DNA of 64,000 bases from Pseudalkalibacillus sp045920555 (GTDB lineage Bacteria; Bacillota; Bacilli; Bacillales; Fictibacillaceae): positions 1,860,001-1,924,000 of the forward strand of contig NZ_CP174509.1 in the NCBI RefSeq assembly GCF_045920555.1, given 5' to 3'. A program made the translations under genes and the position numbers. Below the pieces are notes generated by a model that saw nothing but the letters and a program-made list of their open reading frames with translations, did no database searches and had not been told where the DNA came from. Positions 1 to 9,387 of the stretch are shown here, one piece after another; the stretch's first letter is position 1, and every line of letters begins with the position of its first letter.

Positions 1-996
1 ATGGCCAACATTTTGCCGGAAAACTCAACCGTTGATGGGCCGTCCATATTGTCTTTAGGTGCCATGTCATACCATAATCCAGAAAACAGAATGAATATCA
101 ATGCGTGGCAAAACATGGGCTATAATGATAAGTTTTCTGCTAAAGAACTGAAGCATCTGATTCAACAGGATCGACTCCCAGCTTTTACACTGGCTTATTT
201 TTCAGATATGGACCATGATGTACACAAAAATGGGCCGATGGATCGTAAAGGAATTGAGAAATTGGATGAGCAAATACAATCTATATTGAATCTGTACGAT
301 TCATGGGACGATGCGATTAAAAGCGCAATTTGGATCGTCTACGGTGACAGCGGGCAGTCTTCGATAAAGGATGACAAGAGGAAGGCCCTGATTGATTTGC
401 GTAAGCTTTTAAATAAGTACCATCTCTGGGAAATCGGTAGTTCTCTAGAGAAACAAGATCAGGTTGTTCTGGCTGTTAATGAACGGATGACGTATATTTA
501 TCTGTTGGATGATAATATTCCAGAAACGGATGTCGTTTCGGAATTAAAAGAGGATCCAAGAATAAACTTCATCGCTTGGAAAAACGGACAGCTAAATCAT
601 GTCGTATCTACAGAGTCGGATCGTGAACTTATTTTCAGCCCTGGTGATAGTTATAAAGATGATTACAAACAAAAATGGGATTTGGACGGCGATTTATCAG
701 TGATGGATCTTAAAATAAATGAAGGAAACAAAATTGAATACGGGGATTACCCTGATGGGCTTGCAAGGTTGTATGGAGCATTGCATTCCCATGAAGGTCG
801 TTTTGTGATCGTGGATGCAAAACCTGGATATGAATTTGTTGATTCGCACACTCCCACCCATATCGGTGGTGCGGGGCACGGCTCCTTACACAAAGATGAT
901 TCCATCACCCCATTGATTATTACAGGTACTGACGAGACACCAAGATATGAACGCGTTGTAGACTTTAAAGAGTGGATCATATCAATGACCAAATAA
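1..996 (+). CDS. Alkaline phosphatase/type I phosphodiesterase superfamily protein, C-terminal part
   Basis: The frame is open from the first base to a stop at 994-996 (331 codons). The C-terminal stretch around residues 283-305 (HTPTHIGGAGHGSLHKDD followed by a TPLIITG strand) resembles the distal metal-site segment of the alkaline phosphatase/nucleotide pyrophosphatase superfamily. The N-terminal metal-binding and nucleophile part expected in this family (usually 400-550 aa) is not visible, so the gene most likely starts upstream of the window and base 1 is an internal Met codon. Substrate cannot be predicted. No ribosome binding site can be judged because the window begins at the ATG. An unrelated protein sharing only this local motif is possible. 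Confidence 0.5.
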   Translation: MANILPENSTVDGPSILSLGAMSYHNPENRMNINAWQNMGYNDKFSAKELKHLIQQDRLPAFTLAYFSDMDHDVHKNGPMDRKGIEKLDEQIQSILNLYDSWDDAIKSAIWIVYGDSGQSSIKDDKRKALIDLRKLLNKYHLWEIGSSLEKQDQVVLAVNERMTYIYLLDDNIPETDVVSELKEDPRINFIAWKNGQLNHVVSTESDRELIFSPGDSYKDDYKQKWDLDGDLSVMDLKINEGNKIEYGDYPDGLARLYGALHSHEGRFVIVDAKPGYEFVDSHTPTHIGGAGHGSLHKDDSITPLIITGTDETPRYERVVDFKEWIISMTK

Positions 997-1398
997 ATGT
1001 TACTATATTTTGGTATGATTGTTTAAAATCGGGGAAAGATGATCAAAATATTGACATCCTTTCAATGCCTTGCATTGATTTAGCAAATATCGGGAGTGTT
1101 TGATTAAATGGGATTTAAGAAGAGGGAAACAGAACGATTGGCCTGAGGTTGGAGCCTTTGGGATTTAAACAATCGCCGTGTTCGGATTTGTCTATTATAA
1201 AAATGGCGAGATTCTTATGATTTTCGGCTTGATTATCGGAAAAAGTCGCGCGATTTTGGTATATCTGCGTGATTAATCGTAAATCGGCGAGAATTACCCA
1301 GTCCAAATGAATACTCCATATTTTTACAATTTAATAAAGGAATCTCCTGATGGATGCAGAATCTACGTAGTGGATTCTAAATTATGAGGAGGTTTTTT
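997..1398. other. Non-coding gap of about 400 bp with loosely repeated CGGCG/ATCG words
   Basis: No convincing gene is present. From about 1165 to 1300 the text contains recurring words such as TCGCCG, TTCGGC, TATCGG and AATCGGCG at roughly 15-25 base intervals. A similar texture recurs near 12625-12700 (TATCGGCG twice), so this may be a worn dispersed intergenic repeat. The last part, ATGAGGAGG at 1384-1392, is the ribosome binding site of the next gene. Confidence 0.35.
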
Positions 1399-2285
1399 AT
1401 GCAAGCCCAATCTTTGATAGAAGAAATCAATCAATTAGGTGAAGAACTCCTTAAGAAAAAGAAACAGCTGGCTGAACTTAGAAGAGAGCTTCCTGAGGAA
1501 CGAGTGGAAAATTACAGGTTCGAAGAAATAAGGAAAATGAAGAAGTGACACTTCAAGAATTGTTCCTGGATAAAGATGAGTTGATCGTCATTCACAATAT
1601 GGGGAAAGGATGTAACTATTGTACGTTATGGGCTGATGGATTCAATGGCGTCTATCACCATCTGATCGAGCGTGCGGAGTTCGTCGTAAGTACACCTGAT
1701 GAACCGAACGTGCAAGAGGATATTGCAGCAGAACGCGGTTGGCGATTCCCGATGGTTTCTACTAAAGGGACGACTTTCAAATCGGACATGGGATTCGAAA
1801 AGGACGGCTCATATTACCCTGGCGTTTCAACCTTTCGAAAAGGCGAAAACGGTGAAATTTATCACTATGCTCATGCGCCGTTAGGACCAGGGGATGATTT
1901 CTGTTCAGTCTGGCCTTTATTCGAGATGTTGCCGGATCGGGAGGGAACATTCAAACCGAACCGGAAAATCAATCAGAGATCTACTCTCCAATTGACCAAT
2001 AACATCGCAATCCAGGTCAAAGATTACGAAAAGATCATCGGCATGAAGCCTGAAAGGACCTATGAGGATGAAACAAGGATGTCCTTCAACGGTACCAATT
2101 TCTATTTGGAACAATTGGATGGTGGGAATGTATTTTTCGAGTTTTCCACAGATGATTTTGAAGACATGAAACAGCGGCTTCTGAAACAAGGGTGTAAAAT
2201 TACAAAGGAACATCATGAGAAAAGCATCATGGTCGCCGATCCTTTCGGGATGAACTTCCACCTGTATGAAAGCAGGAATCGATAG
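1399..2285 (+). pseudogene. DUF899 (thioredoxin-like) plus C-terminal VOC-domain protein, frameshifted
   Basis: A strong site (GAGGAGG) precedes ATG 1399, which opens a 49-codon frame rich in coiled-coil residues and ending at TGA 1546. The next frame, entered at about 1520-1545, encodes 240 residues beginning VTLQELFLDKDELIVIHNMG and GCNYCTLWADGFNG, the typical DUF899 core with its CxxC-like pair. DUF899 proteins carry both pieces in one chain, so a single-base indel around the A-rich stretch 1521-1540 is the simplest reading. A GTG at 1545 overlaps the TGA, so coupled translation of two chains is a less likely alternative. After the DUF899 fold the last ~90 residues (from about 2000) form a glyoxalase/VOC-like domain ending DPFGMNFHLYES. 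The DUF899-VOC fusion is noteworthy. Function is unknown. Confidence 0.65.
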
Positions 2286-2294
2286 TATAAAGGA

Positions 2295-2320
2295 GCGCAG
2301 GGAATTCTCCCTGCGCTTTT
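2295..2320 (+). terminator. Rho-independent terminator after the DUF899-VOC gene
   Basis: GCGCAGGGA, short AT loop, TCCCTGCGC, then TTTT. It sits 9 bases after the stop and between convergent genes. Confidence 0.8.
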
Positions 2321-2331
2321 ATCAAATTAAT

Positions 2332-3993
2332 TTAATACAAATAAACTCGTGCTTCGTAAGGCTTCAACGTTACAACCTTTTCACCTTCATCTATTTTACT
2401 GTAATTGACAAGGATCAGTTCTTTGTTGGAGCCTGCTTTGACCTCATTAAAATCAATTCCAGCTTCATTACCGCATAAGTTGGTAATAATCAGAGCAGTC
2501 TGTTTCCCATAAGTTCGCGTATACACGTATAGCTGTGGATGGTCCAGCAGCAACAGCTCATATTTACCATAAACGAACACAGCGTTTTCCTTGCGTATAC
2601 GGATCAATTCTTTGTAATAGGACAAAATCGATTCTGGATCATTCAGCTGAACATGAACATTGATCTTTTCATAATTCGTATTGACACCCATCCATGGTTT
2701 CGAGGTTGAAAAGCCTGCGTACTCATGATCATTCCATTGCATTGGCGTCCGGGAGTTATCACGGCCCTTCGTCCAGATGACTTCCATCAATTCCTCCTGG
2801 GTTTTTCCTTCACGAATCCCTTCTTCATAAAAGTTCAACATCCCGACATCATTGTAATCTTCGATAGAAGGGAACTTTACATTGGTCATCCCGATTTCTT
2901 GCCCTTGATAGATATACGGTGTACCTTGCATCAGGAAGTAACAGGTAGCTAACGCTTTTGCTGACTCCTTATGAAAGTTTTGTTCGTCACCGAAACGGGA
3001 TACCGAACGTGTCTGATCATGATTTTCAAGATACAGTGCATTCCAGCCGTGATCTTCCAATCCTTTTTGCCACTCAGTCAAGATCCTCTTAAAATTGATG
3101 AGGTCGAAAGATGTATCGTCCCCTTTTTCCCAGAGACCCATATGTTCGAATTGGAAGATCATATCGAAGTAACCTTTTTCTTCACCGACCCATTCCTCAG
3201 CATTGTCAATATTGACGCCATTTGCTTCGCCGACAGTCATGATGTCGTATTTATCAAAAGTCTCTTGCTTCAATTCCTTCAATAAAACCTCGATGCCTTC
3301 ACGGTTCATATGTCCTTCGAAGGAAGGAACGTATTTTTTACCTTCGGGGTTTGGCATATCCGGGAAACCAGGTACTTTTTTTATATGGCTGATCGCATCG
3401 ACTCTGAAACCATCTATCCCTTTATCCAACCACCAATTGATCATACTGTAGACTTCTTCACGGACCTTCGGATTCTCCCAGTTCAAATCGGGTTGCTTCA
3501 CATCGAATATGTGCATGTAATATTCATTTGTCTTTTCGTCATATTTCCATGCCGAGCCACCGAAAATCGATTCCCAATTGTTCGGTTCCCGGCCATCTTT
3601 TCCAGGGTGCCAAATATAGTAATCACGATATGGATTATCTTTTGATTTACAGGATTCGATGAACCAGGGATGCTCATCAGATGTATGGTTGACGACCAGG
3701 TCCATGATCAACTTCATTCCACGCTTGTGTGTTTCAGCCAATAATCGATCAAAGTCCTCCATCGTACCGAATTCATCCATGATATCCTTATAGTCGCTGA
3801 TATCATAACCGTTGTCAGCATTAGGAGATTGATAGATCGGGGAGATCCAGATGACATCGATGCCGAGATCTCTCAGGTAATCCAATTCTGAAATCACACC
3901 TTGAATGTCACCGATCCCATCGCCATTGCTGTCTTTAAAGCTTCGTGGATAGATCTGGTACACGACGCTTTCTTTCCACCATTTTTTAGCCAT
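2332..3993 (-). CDS. malL: Oligo-1,6-glucosidase / alpha-glucosidase (GH13)
   Basis: 553 residues, the normal length for Bacillus oligo-1,6-glucosidases. The chain starts with WWKESVVYQIYPRSF and shows all GH13 regions: DLVVNHTSDEHPWF (region I, ~98-111), GFRVDAISH with nucleophile Asp199, TVGEANGV with acid/base Glu256, ENHDQ with Asp326, and QPDLN (~167-171), typical of the oligo-1,6-glucosidase subgroup. It should hydrolyse isomaltose-type or maltose-type oligosaccharides in the cytoplasm. The start is set by an AGAGGAGAG site a few bases upstream. It is a lone gene, convergent with the gene before it, with no transporter adjacent. A LacI/CcpA-type palindrome lies about 55 bases upstream of the start. 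Trehalose-6-phosphate hydrolase is a close relative, but the GEANGV region favours malL. Confidence 0.88.
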   Translation of the reverse strand: MAKKWWKESVVYQIYPRSFKDSNGDGIGDIQGVISELDYLRDLGIDVIWISPIYQSPNADNGYDISDYKDIMDEFGTMEDFDRLLAETHKRGMKLIMDLVVNHTSDEHPWFIESCKSKDNPYRDYYIWHPGKDGREPNNWESIFGGSAWKYDEKTNEYYMHIFDVKQPDLNWENPKVREEVYSMINWWLDKGIDGFRVDAISHIKKVPGFPDMPNPEGKKYVPSFEGHMNREGIEVLLKELKQETFDKYDIMTVGEANGVNIDNAEEWVGEEKGYFDMIFQFEHMGLWEKGDDTSFDLINFKRILTEWQKGLEDHGWNALYLENHDQTRSVSRFGDEQNFHKESAKALATCYFLMQGTPYIYQGQEIGMTNVKFPSIEDYNDVGMLNFYEEGIREGKTQEELMEVIWTKGRDNSRTPMQWNDHEYAGFSTSKPWMGVNTNYEKINVHVQLNDPESILSYYKELIRIRKENAVFVYGKYELLLLDHPQLYVYTRTYGKQTALIITNLCGNEAGIDFNEVKAGSNKELILVNYSKIDEGEKVVTLKPYEARVYLY

Positions 3994-4048
3994 TTCATTT
4001 CTCTCCTCTATAACCAGGACTTATTCTTTATCTAATGCCTTCATGCAG

Positions 4049-4062
4049 TGCAAGCGTTTGCA
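4049..4062. promoter_or_regulatory. cre-like / LacI-family operator upstream of malL
   Basis: TGCAAGCGTTTGCA is a near-perfect 14-bp palindrome fitting the LacI-family operator pattern and 12 of 14 positions of the CcpA cre consensus. It lies between divergent malL and the DUF2339 gene, upstream of the malL start, consistent with carbon catabolite control. Binding is inferred. Confidence 0.6.
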
Positions 4063-4221
4063 TCATTTAATATCCTTATGATACATCTTTCCTTTTTGTA
4101 TTGCAATGACTTCAGAACGGATAAAAATTTGCCGTTATAAAAAAGAGTAGGAATCATAAAATTTGTGGAAATAAGTGAAAGTTTAATGTTAAGGGATTTT
4201 AACAGAATTGAAGGTGAGTGC

Positions 4222-5919
4222 ATGTCCGAGGAACAAAGGATAAAAGAATTAGAAGAACGTGTAAGTAAGCTCGAGCATCAATTAGAAGAAATACAGAAAA
4301 ACAATGCGGCTGAACGTCATACGGAAGTCAGACAAATTCATGAAGATACTGGGATAGCTCAACCAATAGAGAGACCCCGGAAGGCCGTTGAAGATCTTCC
4401 ACCATGGGAACCACCCAAAGAACCGGTCGATTGGGAACGGGTCATAGGGCAGATCTGGTTACCTAGAATATTTATTTTTGTATTGCTGTTAGGGTTCATA
4501 TGGGGGTTCAAAGCCGCTTCAGAAGTCGGAATCATTAATGAAGGTGTACGTTGTATCATCGGATTTGTTGCAGGAATCACTCTGATTATCTTGGGCGAAT
4601 TTCAGGTTATGAAGGACCGCAATGCGCTTGGGCAGGTGCTTTTGGGCGGATCCGTAACTGTTCTGGTTGTCACAACGTTTGCTGCCCACGTTTTATACGG
4701 GTTTATTGGACTGATGTTAGCATTCTGCCTGAATCTTATATGGATCGGTCTCGGAATCTTCTATGCGATCAGGCACCGATCTGAGGTTCTCGCTGTGCTA
4801 GCAACTGTCGGCGGTTATTTGGTTCCTTTCCTTTTGAACAGTGATAATGCCAACACGTGGTTCTTCGTAAGCTATGAATCGATCTTTTCGATTATCATGC
4901 TTGGATTCGCATTATGGAAGAAATATGCGAAGTTGCATGTAGTAGCGATGGTTCTCTTACCGGTCGTGTTTATGCTTTACAATTTGTTTGTAATCTTGCC
5001 GGTTTATCCAGTCGCAAAAGGCGACCTTGAGATTTTGAGCTATGGCATGTTTTTGCAGCATTTATTTTTATTAGGTGTGCTCCTTAGCTGCAAAGTGTAC
5101 CCCAAAGTGCAGCAGTCTGTCTTGTTCATCAGTTTTCTGGCGACGATTGGATTCCTGTATCAAGGGTTCGACAAAAGCGATTGGGCATCGATCTTGCTCT
5201 GGATTACCCTGGTTTATGCGTTAGTGTATGGCTATATCCAGTTTGAAAAGATGGTTGACACATGTACAGTATTTTTTCCGATCCTTCTCCTTAGTTTGTT
5301 TTTTTATTTCATGGAGTTATTTACAGGACGTGAACTCGGAATGGTATTGTTGCTTCAAGGTACAGCAGCCATCTATATCGGTTTGACTAATAAACTGAAA
5401 CTGCAGCTTTGGAGCGGGGCTTTTATCTATATCATCGGTTTATTACATACGATAATTGTTCAAATTGAACAATTGAACTCAGCACCGATGTACAGCTGGA
5501 CAATACTTATCACCACATTATGGTTGTTGACGTACCTTTCGAAAAAGGATAACAAGGTCGTTCCGAACGAGACTAGGAGACTATTATTCGGGACGACGGC
5601 TGTCGCACTCTTAGCGTATATCAGTCAATTAAGCTATGTGTTCACGAAATATGAATCGATCAACACTCAATTTCTGACGATGACGATATGTTGGATCGTC
5701 TATGCGGTTTGCGGCATCACTTATGGCGTGATCCGGAATAATCAGGCGGTCCGTATTGTCGGAATCATACTGATCTTCTTATCCCTCGGCAAATTGATTT
5801 TCATTGACTTGCCGAATGTCTCCATTGTCGTGCGTGCTATTTTATTCATGATTGTCGGTGCAACTGGGATTGTCATTTCACGTTTCTTTTATACAAAAGA
5901 CAAAAGTGATGCTACATAA
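4222..5919 (+). CDS. DUF2339 multi-spanning membrane protein
   Basis: The chosen ATG 4222 follows GAAGGTGAG and yields 565 residues; an upstream in-frame ATG at 4165 lacks a ribosome site. The first ~40 residues are a charged coiled coil (EEQRIKELEERVSKLEHQ), followed by a Pro-rich PPWEPPKEPVDWERVIGQ linker and then about 14 or more hydrophobic segments to the C-terminus. This layout (coiled coil, WE..IG..WL, many TMs) is that of DUF2339 membrane proteins, whose biochemical role is not established. It is monocistronic, with a terminator directly after the stop. Confidence 0.75.
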   Translation: MSEEQRIKELEERVSKLEHQLEEIQKNNAAERHTEVRQIHEDTGIAQPIERPRKAVEDLPPWEPPKEPVDWERVIGQIWLPRIFIFVLLLGFIWGFKAASEVGIINEGVRCIIGFVAGITLIILGEFQVMKDRNALGQVLLGGSVTVLVVTTFAAHVLYGFIGLMLAFCLNLIWIGLGIFYAIRHRSEVLAVLATVGGYLVPFLLNSDNANTWFFVSYESIFSIIMLGFALWKKYAKLHVVAMVLLPVVFMLYNLFVILPVYPVAKGDLEILSYGMFLQHLFLLGVLLSCKVYPKVQQSVLFISFLATIGFLYQGFDKSDWASILLWITLVYALVYGYIQFEKMVDTCTVFFPILLLSLFFYFMELFTGRELGMVLLLQGTAAIYIGLTNKLKLQLWSGAFIYIIGLLHTIIVQIEQLNSAPMYSWTILITTLWLLTYLSKKDNKVVPNETRRLLFGTTAVALLAYISQLSYVFTKYESINTQFLTMTICWIVYAVCGITYGVIRNNQAVRIVGIILIFLSLGKLIFIDLPNVSIVVRAILFMIVGATGIVISRFFYTKDKSDAT

Positions 5920-5923
5920 AAAG

Positions 5924-5955
5924 TCCCCTCCAGTCTTCATGCTGGGGGATTTTTC
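5924..5955 (+). terminator. Terminator of the DUF2339 gene
   Basis: TCCCCTCCAG and CTGGGGGA arms around an 8-base loop, followed by TTTTT, immediately after the stop codon. Confidence 0.75.
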
Positions 5956-6051
5956 AAATTAAAGTAGAAATTTTTATAAAGATTGATAGGAATGGAACGG
6001 TAACGGCATCAATATGGTGAGACACGAACAGAGTTGAGGATGTGAACCATA

Positions 6052-6663
6052 ATGGTTTTAGAACAGACACAGGTCAATGTAAAACAAGATGAACTTTCAG
6101 ATTCACAATTAATCGAGCGTGCCCAGCTTGGGGATGAAGAGGCGTTTGGTGAACTGGTGAGGAGGCACCGTGCAAGGGCTTATGGCTTTGCCATCTCTGC
6201 GAGCAAAAAACATGACCTTGCAGACGAAATTGTACAAGAGGCATTGATCCATGCTTTAGGGGAGGGCCTTATCGAAGAGAGCAGCCTGTCTCCAGTTTAG
6301 TGAAAGAGACAGAGATTGATAGCTTTGATTCGATACTCAGCCTGGTATCGGCTTGAAAGCAACGATGACCTTGAACCAGAGAAGAAGCTGATGAAAGAGG
6401 TGACGCTTGAAGGGATCAGAGATATGCTCACTTGTTTCTCTCCGACTGAAAGAAATATGTTCATTGCATTCTTTTTCAAAGAGCTTTCGCCACAAGAGAT
6501 CGCAGCAATGTATGAAACGACGACAAGCAGTGTCTATAACCATCTATCCCGTTCGAAGCGCAAGCTCCGGAATGAACGCATTCGTGTCCGAATCGACGCG
6601 CATCTCCAAAAAAGGCGGGAGCAAGGTAAACCGCGACGGAAGGTGCTAGATTTCTATCACTAA
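6052..6663 (+). pseudogene. Sigma-70 family RNA polymerase sigma factor, broken
   Basis: The N-terminal frame (6052-6300) encodes a region-2 segment (LIERAQLGDEEAFGELVRRH ... ADEIVQEALIHA). Another frame (6316-6663) encodes a region-4 helix-turn-helix (MLTCFSPTERNMFIAFFFKE, then LSPQEIAAMYETTTSSVYNH). Between them a third frame reads GEGPYRREQPVSSLVKE, which fits the linker of the same family. So at least two frameshifts separate the pieces, and most of regions 2.3-2.4 (normally about 40 more residues) seems deleted. The gene cannot yield a working sigma factor as it stands. It sits 13 bases upstream of another decayed gene, suggesting the pair was one operon that decayed together. Confidence 0.75.
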
Positions 6664-6676
6664 AGGGAGTGTAACA

Positions 6677-7645
6677 ATGGATAGTACAAAAGCAAAGTAT
6701 CATGTGATCGTGGACGACGATGGCCTTTGCGATTCATCGTGCCATTCAATCGAATACGAAGCTGTCATTGGTGGAATTGATGGGTTACGCGGGTTATGCC
6801 TTCAGATTGAACATCAATGTGGAGAAAGTGGATGTCGCCGGACCGACAGCGTTCGATTGGAATGTGTATAACAGGAAAGCATTGGATAACATCGGCGTGC
6901 AGTTTAAAAGTTTCGGGACAGCAGATTTCACCCCGCCAACACCAGATGAACTAGCAGACGCTATCAACATGATACAGGAGAGTATTGATAAGGAACAGCC
7001 TGTGATTGCCTGGGATTTATTCATACCGGAGTTCGGGGTCATCTATGGATACGATGATGACAGGAAAGAGCTCTATGCATTGGACGGAACCGGAAAAAAG
7101 GAGCTATCCCTTATGACAAGCTAGGTAATGGAAAACTAAAAGAACTTTACCTTATGACGATAACTGATTATTGCGAAGTCGATCGGAAGGAACGATTGAA
7201 AGGTGCACTTGAAATCATTCTTGAGCATGCATCGGAAAAAGAAGAAGGTTGCCCTCCCAACATGTCCTTCTAAAATGGTTTAAAGGGTTACGATGCATGG
7301 GTGAAAGCTTTTGGAAAAGGAGAGGTGCATCCATTCGGAAATGTCTATAATATCGCCGTACTCTATGATGCCAGACGTTTTGCAGCGAAGTTTTTGACAG
7401 ATATTCAGAGTGAATGGTTACATGAAGATGAGGAGATCGATAAGTTCGCTGGTATTGCTAGTAAGCATTATGAAGATGTTTCGAAACAGCTTTTGGAATT
7501 TCGTAATATGTTCCCGTTTCCTGTTGGCGGCGAACCGAATGATCCTGATAACCGAAAACGGGCGATTGGCATTTTGAAGAAAACAAAGAAATACGAGCAA
7601 CGGGGAATTGAAACATTAGAAAAAATGCATGCTGCATTGAAATAA
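6677..7645 (+). pseudogene. Decayed gene following the sigma factor (possible BtrH_N/C39-like protein)
   Basis: GGGAG precedes ATG 6677. The reading frame runs MDSTKAKYHVIVDDD, shifts near 6717 to continue as AMAFAIHRAIQSNTKLSL, shifts again in an A-run near 7095-7100 to GAIPYDKLGNGKLKELYLMT, meets an in-frame TAA at 7271, then continues in that same frame through GLKGYDAWVKAFGKG to a stop at 7643. Joined, these give about 320 residues. The AFAIHRAI opening, the GVIYGYDD hairpin and the later GYDAW motif recall proteins with a BtrH N-terminal (cysteine-peptidase-like) fold, but I do not recognise it firmly. Two frameshifts plus a nonsense codon mark it as non-functional. Confidence 0.65.
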
Positions 7646-7654
7646 TTATTTTGT

Positions 7655-7682
7655 GAGTGGGGGACAGCCTCCACTCTTTTTT
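7655..7682 (+). terminator. Terminator after the decayed sigma-factor operon
   Basis: GAGTGG and CCACTC arms with a short loop followed by seven T residues. Confidence 0.65.
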
Positions 7683-7869
7683 ATTCATTTCTGAATCAAG
7701 TGTCACGACAAATCTACTTAAACTTTTTAACCGGAGAGAGGAATGTTTCTTATTTTCACGTATATATCCATAATGGAATGTTTTTCGTTTCAACATATTT
7801 TCCGAACCAAGAATCTCACATCAAGGTGAATACCTCTATTAAAAATAGGTGTAAAAGGGTGGGGTTTCT

Positions 7870-9321
7870 ATGTCAATCTTGGATATGGATGCGTCCGAAA
7901 TATCTGTTTGGATCAAAGACGGGAATATGACCTCTGAACAGGCTGTTGAATCGTATATCAAGCACATCGAAGCAATCAATCCCAAATTGAACTGTTTGAC
8001 GGAGGACCGGTTTGAGGCTGCGCGGAAAGAAGCACGGCAATCAGATGTCTTATTAAAAGAAGGATTTGCTAAAGGGAAGTTGTTCGGTGTCCCGGTGAGC
8101 ATCAAGGAATCTTTTAATATCGAAGGGATGAAAACGACCGGGGGGCTTATGCATCGTAAGGACTTTGTGGCGAACGACGATGCAGAAGTCGTACGTCTTT
8201 TAAAAGAGGAAGGGGCGATCGTCCTTGGTAAGACCAATACACCATCATTATGTTTTTATCAGGAGACAGATAACCCTGTGTACGGGCGGACGAATAATCC
8301 CTGGGATTTAGAAGCGACTGCTGGAGGGTCAAGTGGTGGTGAAGGCTCCTTGATAGGAGCAGGGGGAGCTGCTGTCGGTCTTGGCGCTGACATCGGTGGT
8401 TCGCTCAGGTTCCCTTGTCACTTTAACGGTGTGATCGGTTTTAAATCAGGGAATGATCAGGTATCACAAGAGGGTAATTATCCATATGTAGAGTTTGAAG
8501 AACAGAAACGGATGCTTGGGATTGGAGCTATGGGGAAAAGCGTACGGGATACCCGGCTCATCAATTCAATCATCTCAAAAAAACAACCAGATGCTGTCGA
8601 TTTAAGTTCGTTCGAGCTTGTCGTCCCTCAGTTCTACTCCTGTCCATTAGGGGTTGAAACGGGCAGGGTCATTCGAACGATAAAAGAAGATTTCGAGCAA
8701 GATTTTGTAATGCAGAAAGATATGCCTCCATTGTTCGATGAGTCGTCTCTAATATGGCAGCAGTTGATGTCGCTTGATGGCGCAAAAGCATTACGAAAAC
8801 AGTTGATGGTAAATGATAAACAACCAAGCCTGTATGTTGAATTCTTGAAATCAAAGTATTTTCGATCAGATATTCATACCTTCTTATCTTGGGCAATGAT
8901 CGGAGCAAGATTATTCAAGCCATCCGGTAAACGATTGAACACTCTCCGGGAGATTTTGAGAAAAGGGGATGATCGACTTCAAAAATATCTTGATCATCGT
9001 CTGATTGTAATGCCGGTCTATCATTCGCCAGCTCCGCCACATGGCCAGTTGTATAAAGAACTCTTTTCATTCCAGAAAACGTTCCTTCGCTTTATGCCTT
9101 ATATCGCTTATGGAAATACGTGGGGGCTGCCGTCTTTAATTGTTCCGGTCGGTGAAAGCTCAAAAGGAATGCCAATTTCAGTCCAAGTGATGAGCCGTGT
9201 CGGGAATGAATCGGCATTATTCGAGTTTGGTGAATTACTAGAAAAAAGATATAGAGGTTATGTACGATGTGATATACATGACGCGGTGAAAAAGGAACAA
9301 GCGGCAGCGCATTTGGCATAA
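7870..9321 (+). CDS. Amidase-signature family hydrolase
   Basis: 483 residues from ATG 7870, preceded by GGGTGGGG. The amidase signature is clear: PVSIKES with Lys79, AGGSSGGEGS with cis-Ser154 and GADIGGSLRFP with nucleophile Ser178; the 75 and 24 residue spacings match the Ser-cisSer-Lys triad of fatty-acid-amide-hydrolase-like enzymes. It should hydrolyse a carboxylic amide in the cytoplasm; no GatB or GatC neighbour is present, so it is not the GatA subunit of tRNA amidotransferase. The specific substrate cannot be told. It is monocistronic and ends at a bidirectional terminator. Confidence 0.85.
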   Translation: MSILDMDASEISVWIKDGNMTSEQAVESYIKHIEAINPKLNCLTEDRFEAARKEARQSDVLLKEGFAKGKLFGVPVSIKESFNIEGMKTTGGLMHRKDFVANDDAEVVRLLKEEGAIVLGKTNTPSLCFYQETDNPVYGRTNNPWDLEATAGGSSGGEGSLIGAGGAAVGLGADIGGSLRFPCHFNGVIGFKSGNDQVSQEGNYPYVEFEEQKRMLGIGAMGKSVRDTRLINSIISKKQPDAVDLSSFELVVPQFYSCPLGVETGRVIRTIKEDFEQDFVMQKDMPPLFDESSLIWQQLMSLDGAKALRKQLMVNDKQPSLYVEFLKSKYFRSDIHTFLSWAMIGARLFKPSGKRLNTLREILRKGDDRLQKYLDHRLIVMPVYHSPAPPHGQLYKELFSFQKTFLRFMPYIAYGNTWGLPSLIVPVGESSKGMPISVQVMSRVGNESALFEFGELLEKRYRGYVRCDIHDAVKKEQAAAHLA

Positions 9322-9325
9322 AAAT

Positions 9326-9385
9326 ACTGACCCTTCGTCGTCCCGCTGAATTATCTTAGCAGAGTGACATCTAGGGTCAGTTTTG
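9326..9385. terminator. Bidirectional terminator between convergent genes
   Basis: ACTGACCCT at 9326 pairs with AGGGTCAGT at 9373-9381 across a loop of about 38 bases. T-rich tails occur on both sides (TTTTGTTTT to the right; TATTTTTA on the opposite strand). Confidence 0.65.
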
Positions 9386-9387
9386 TT

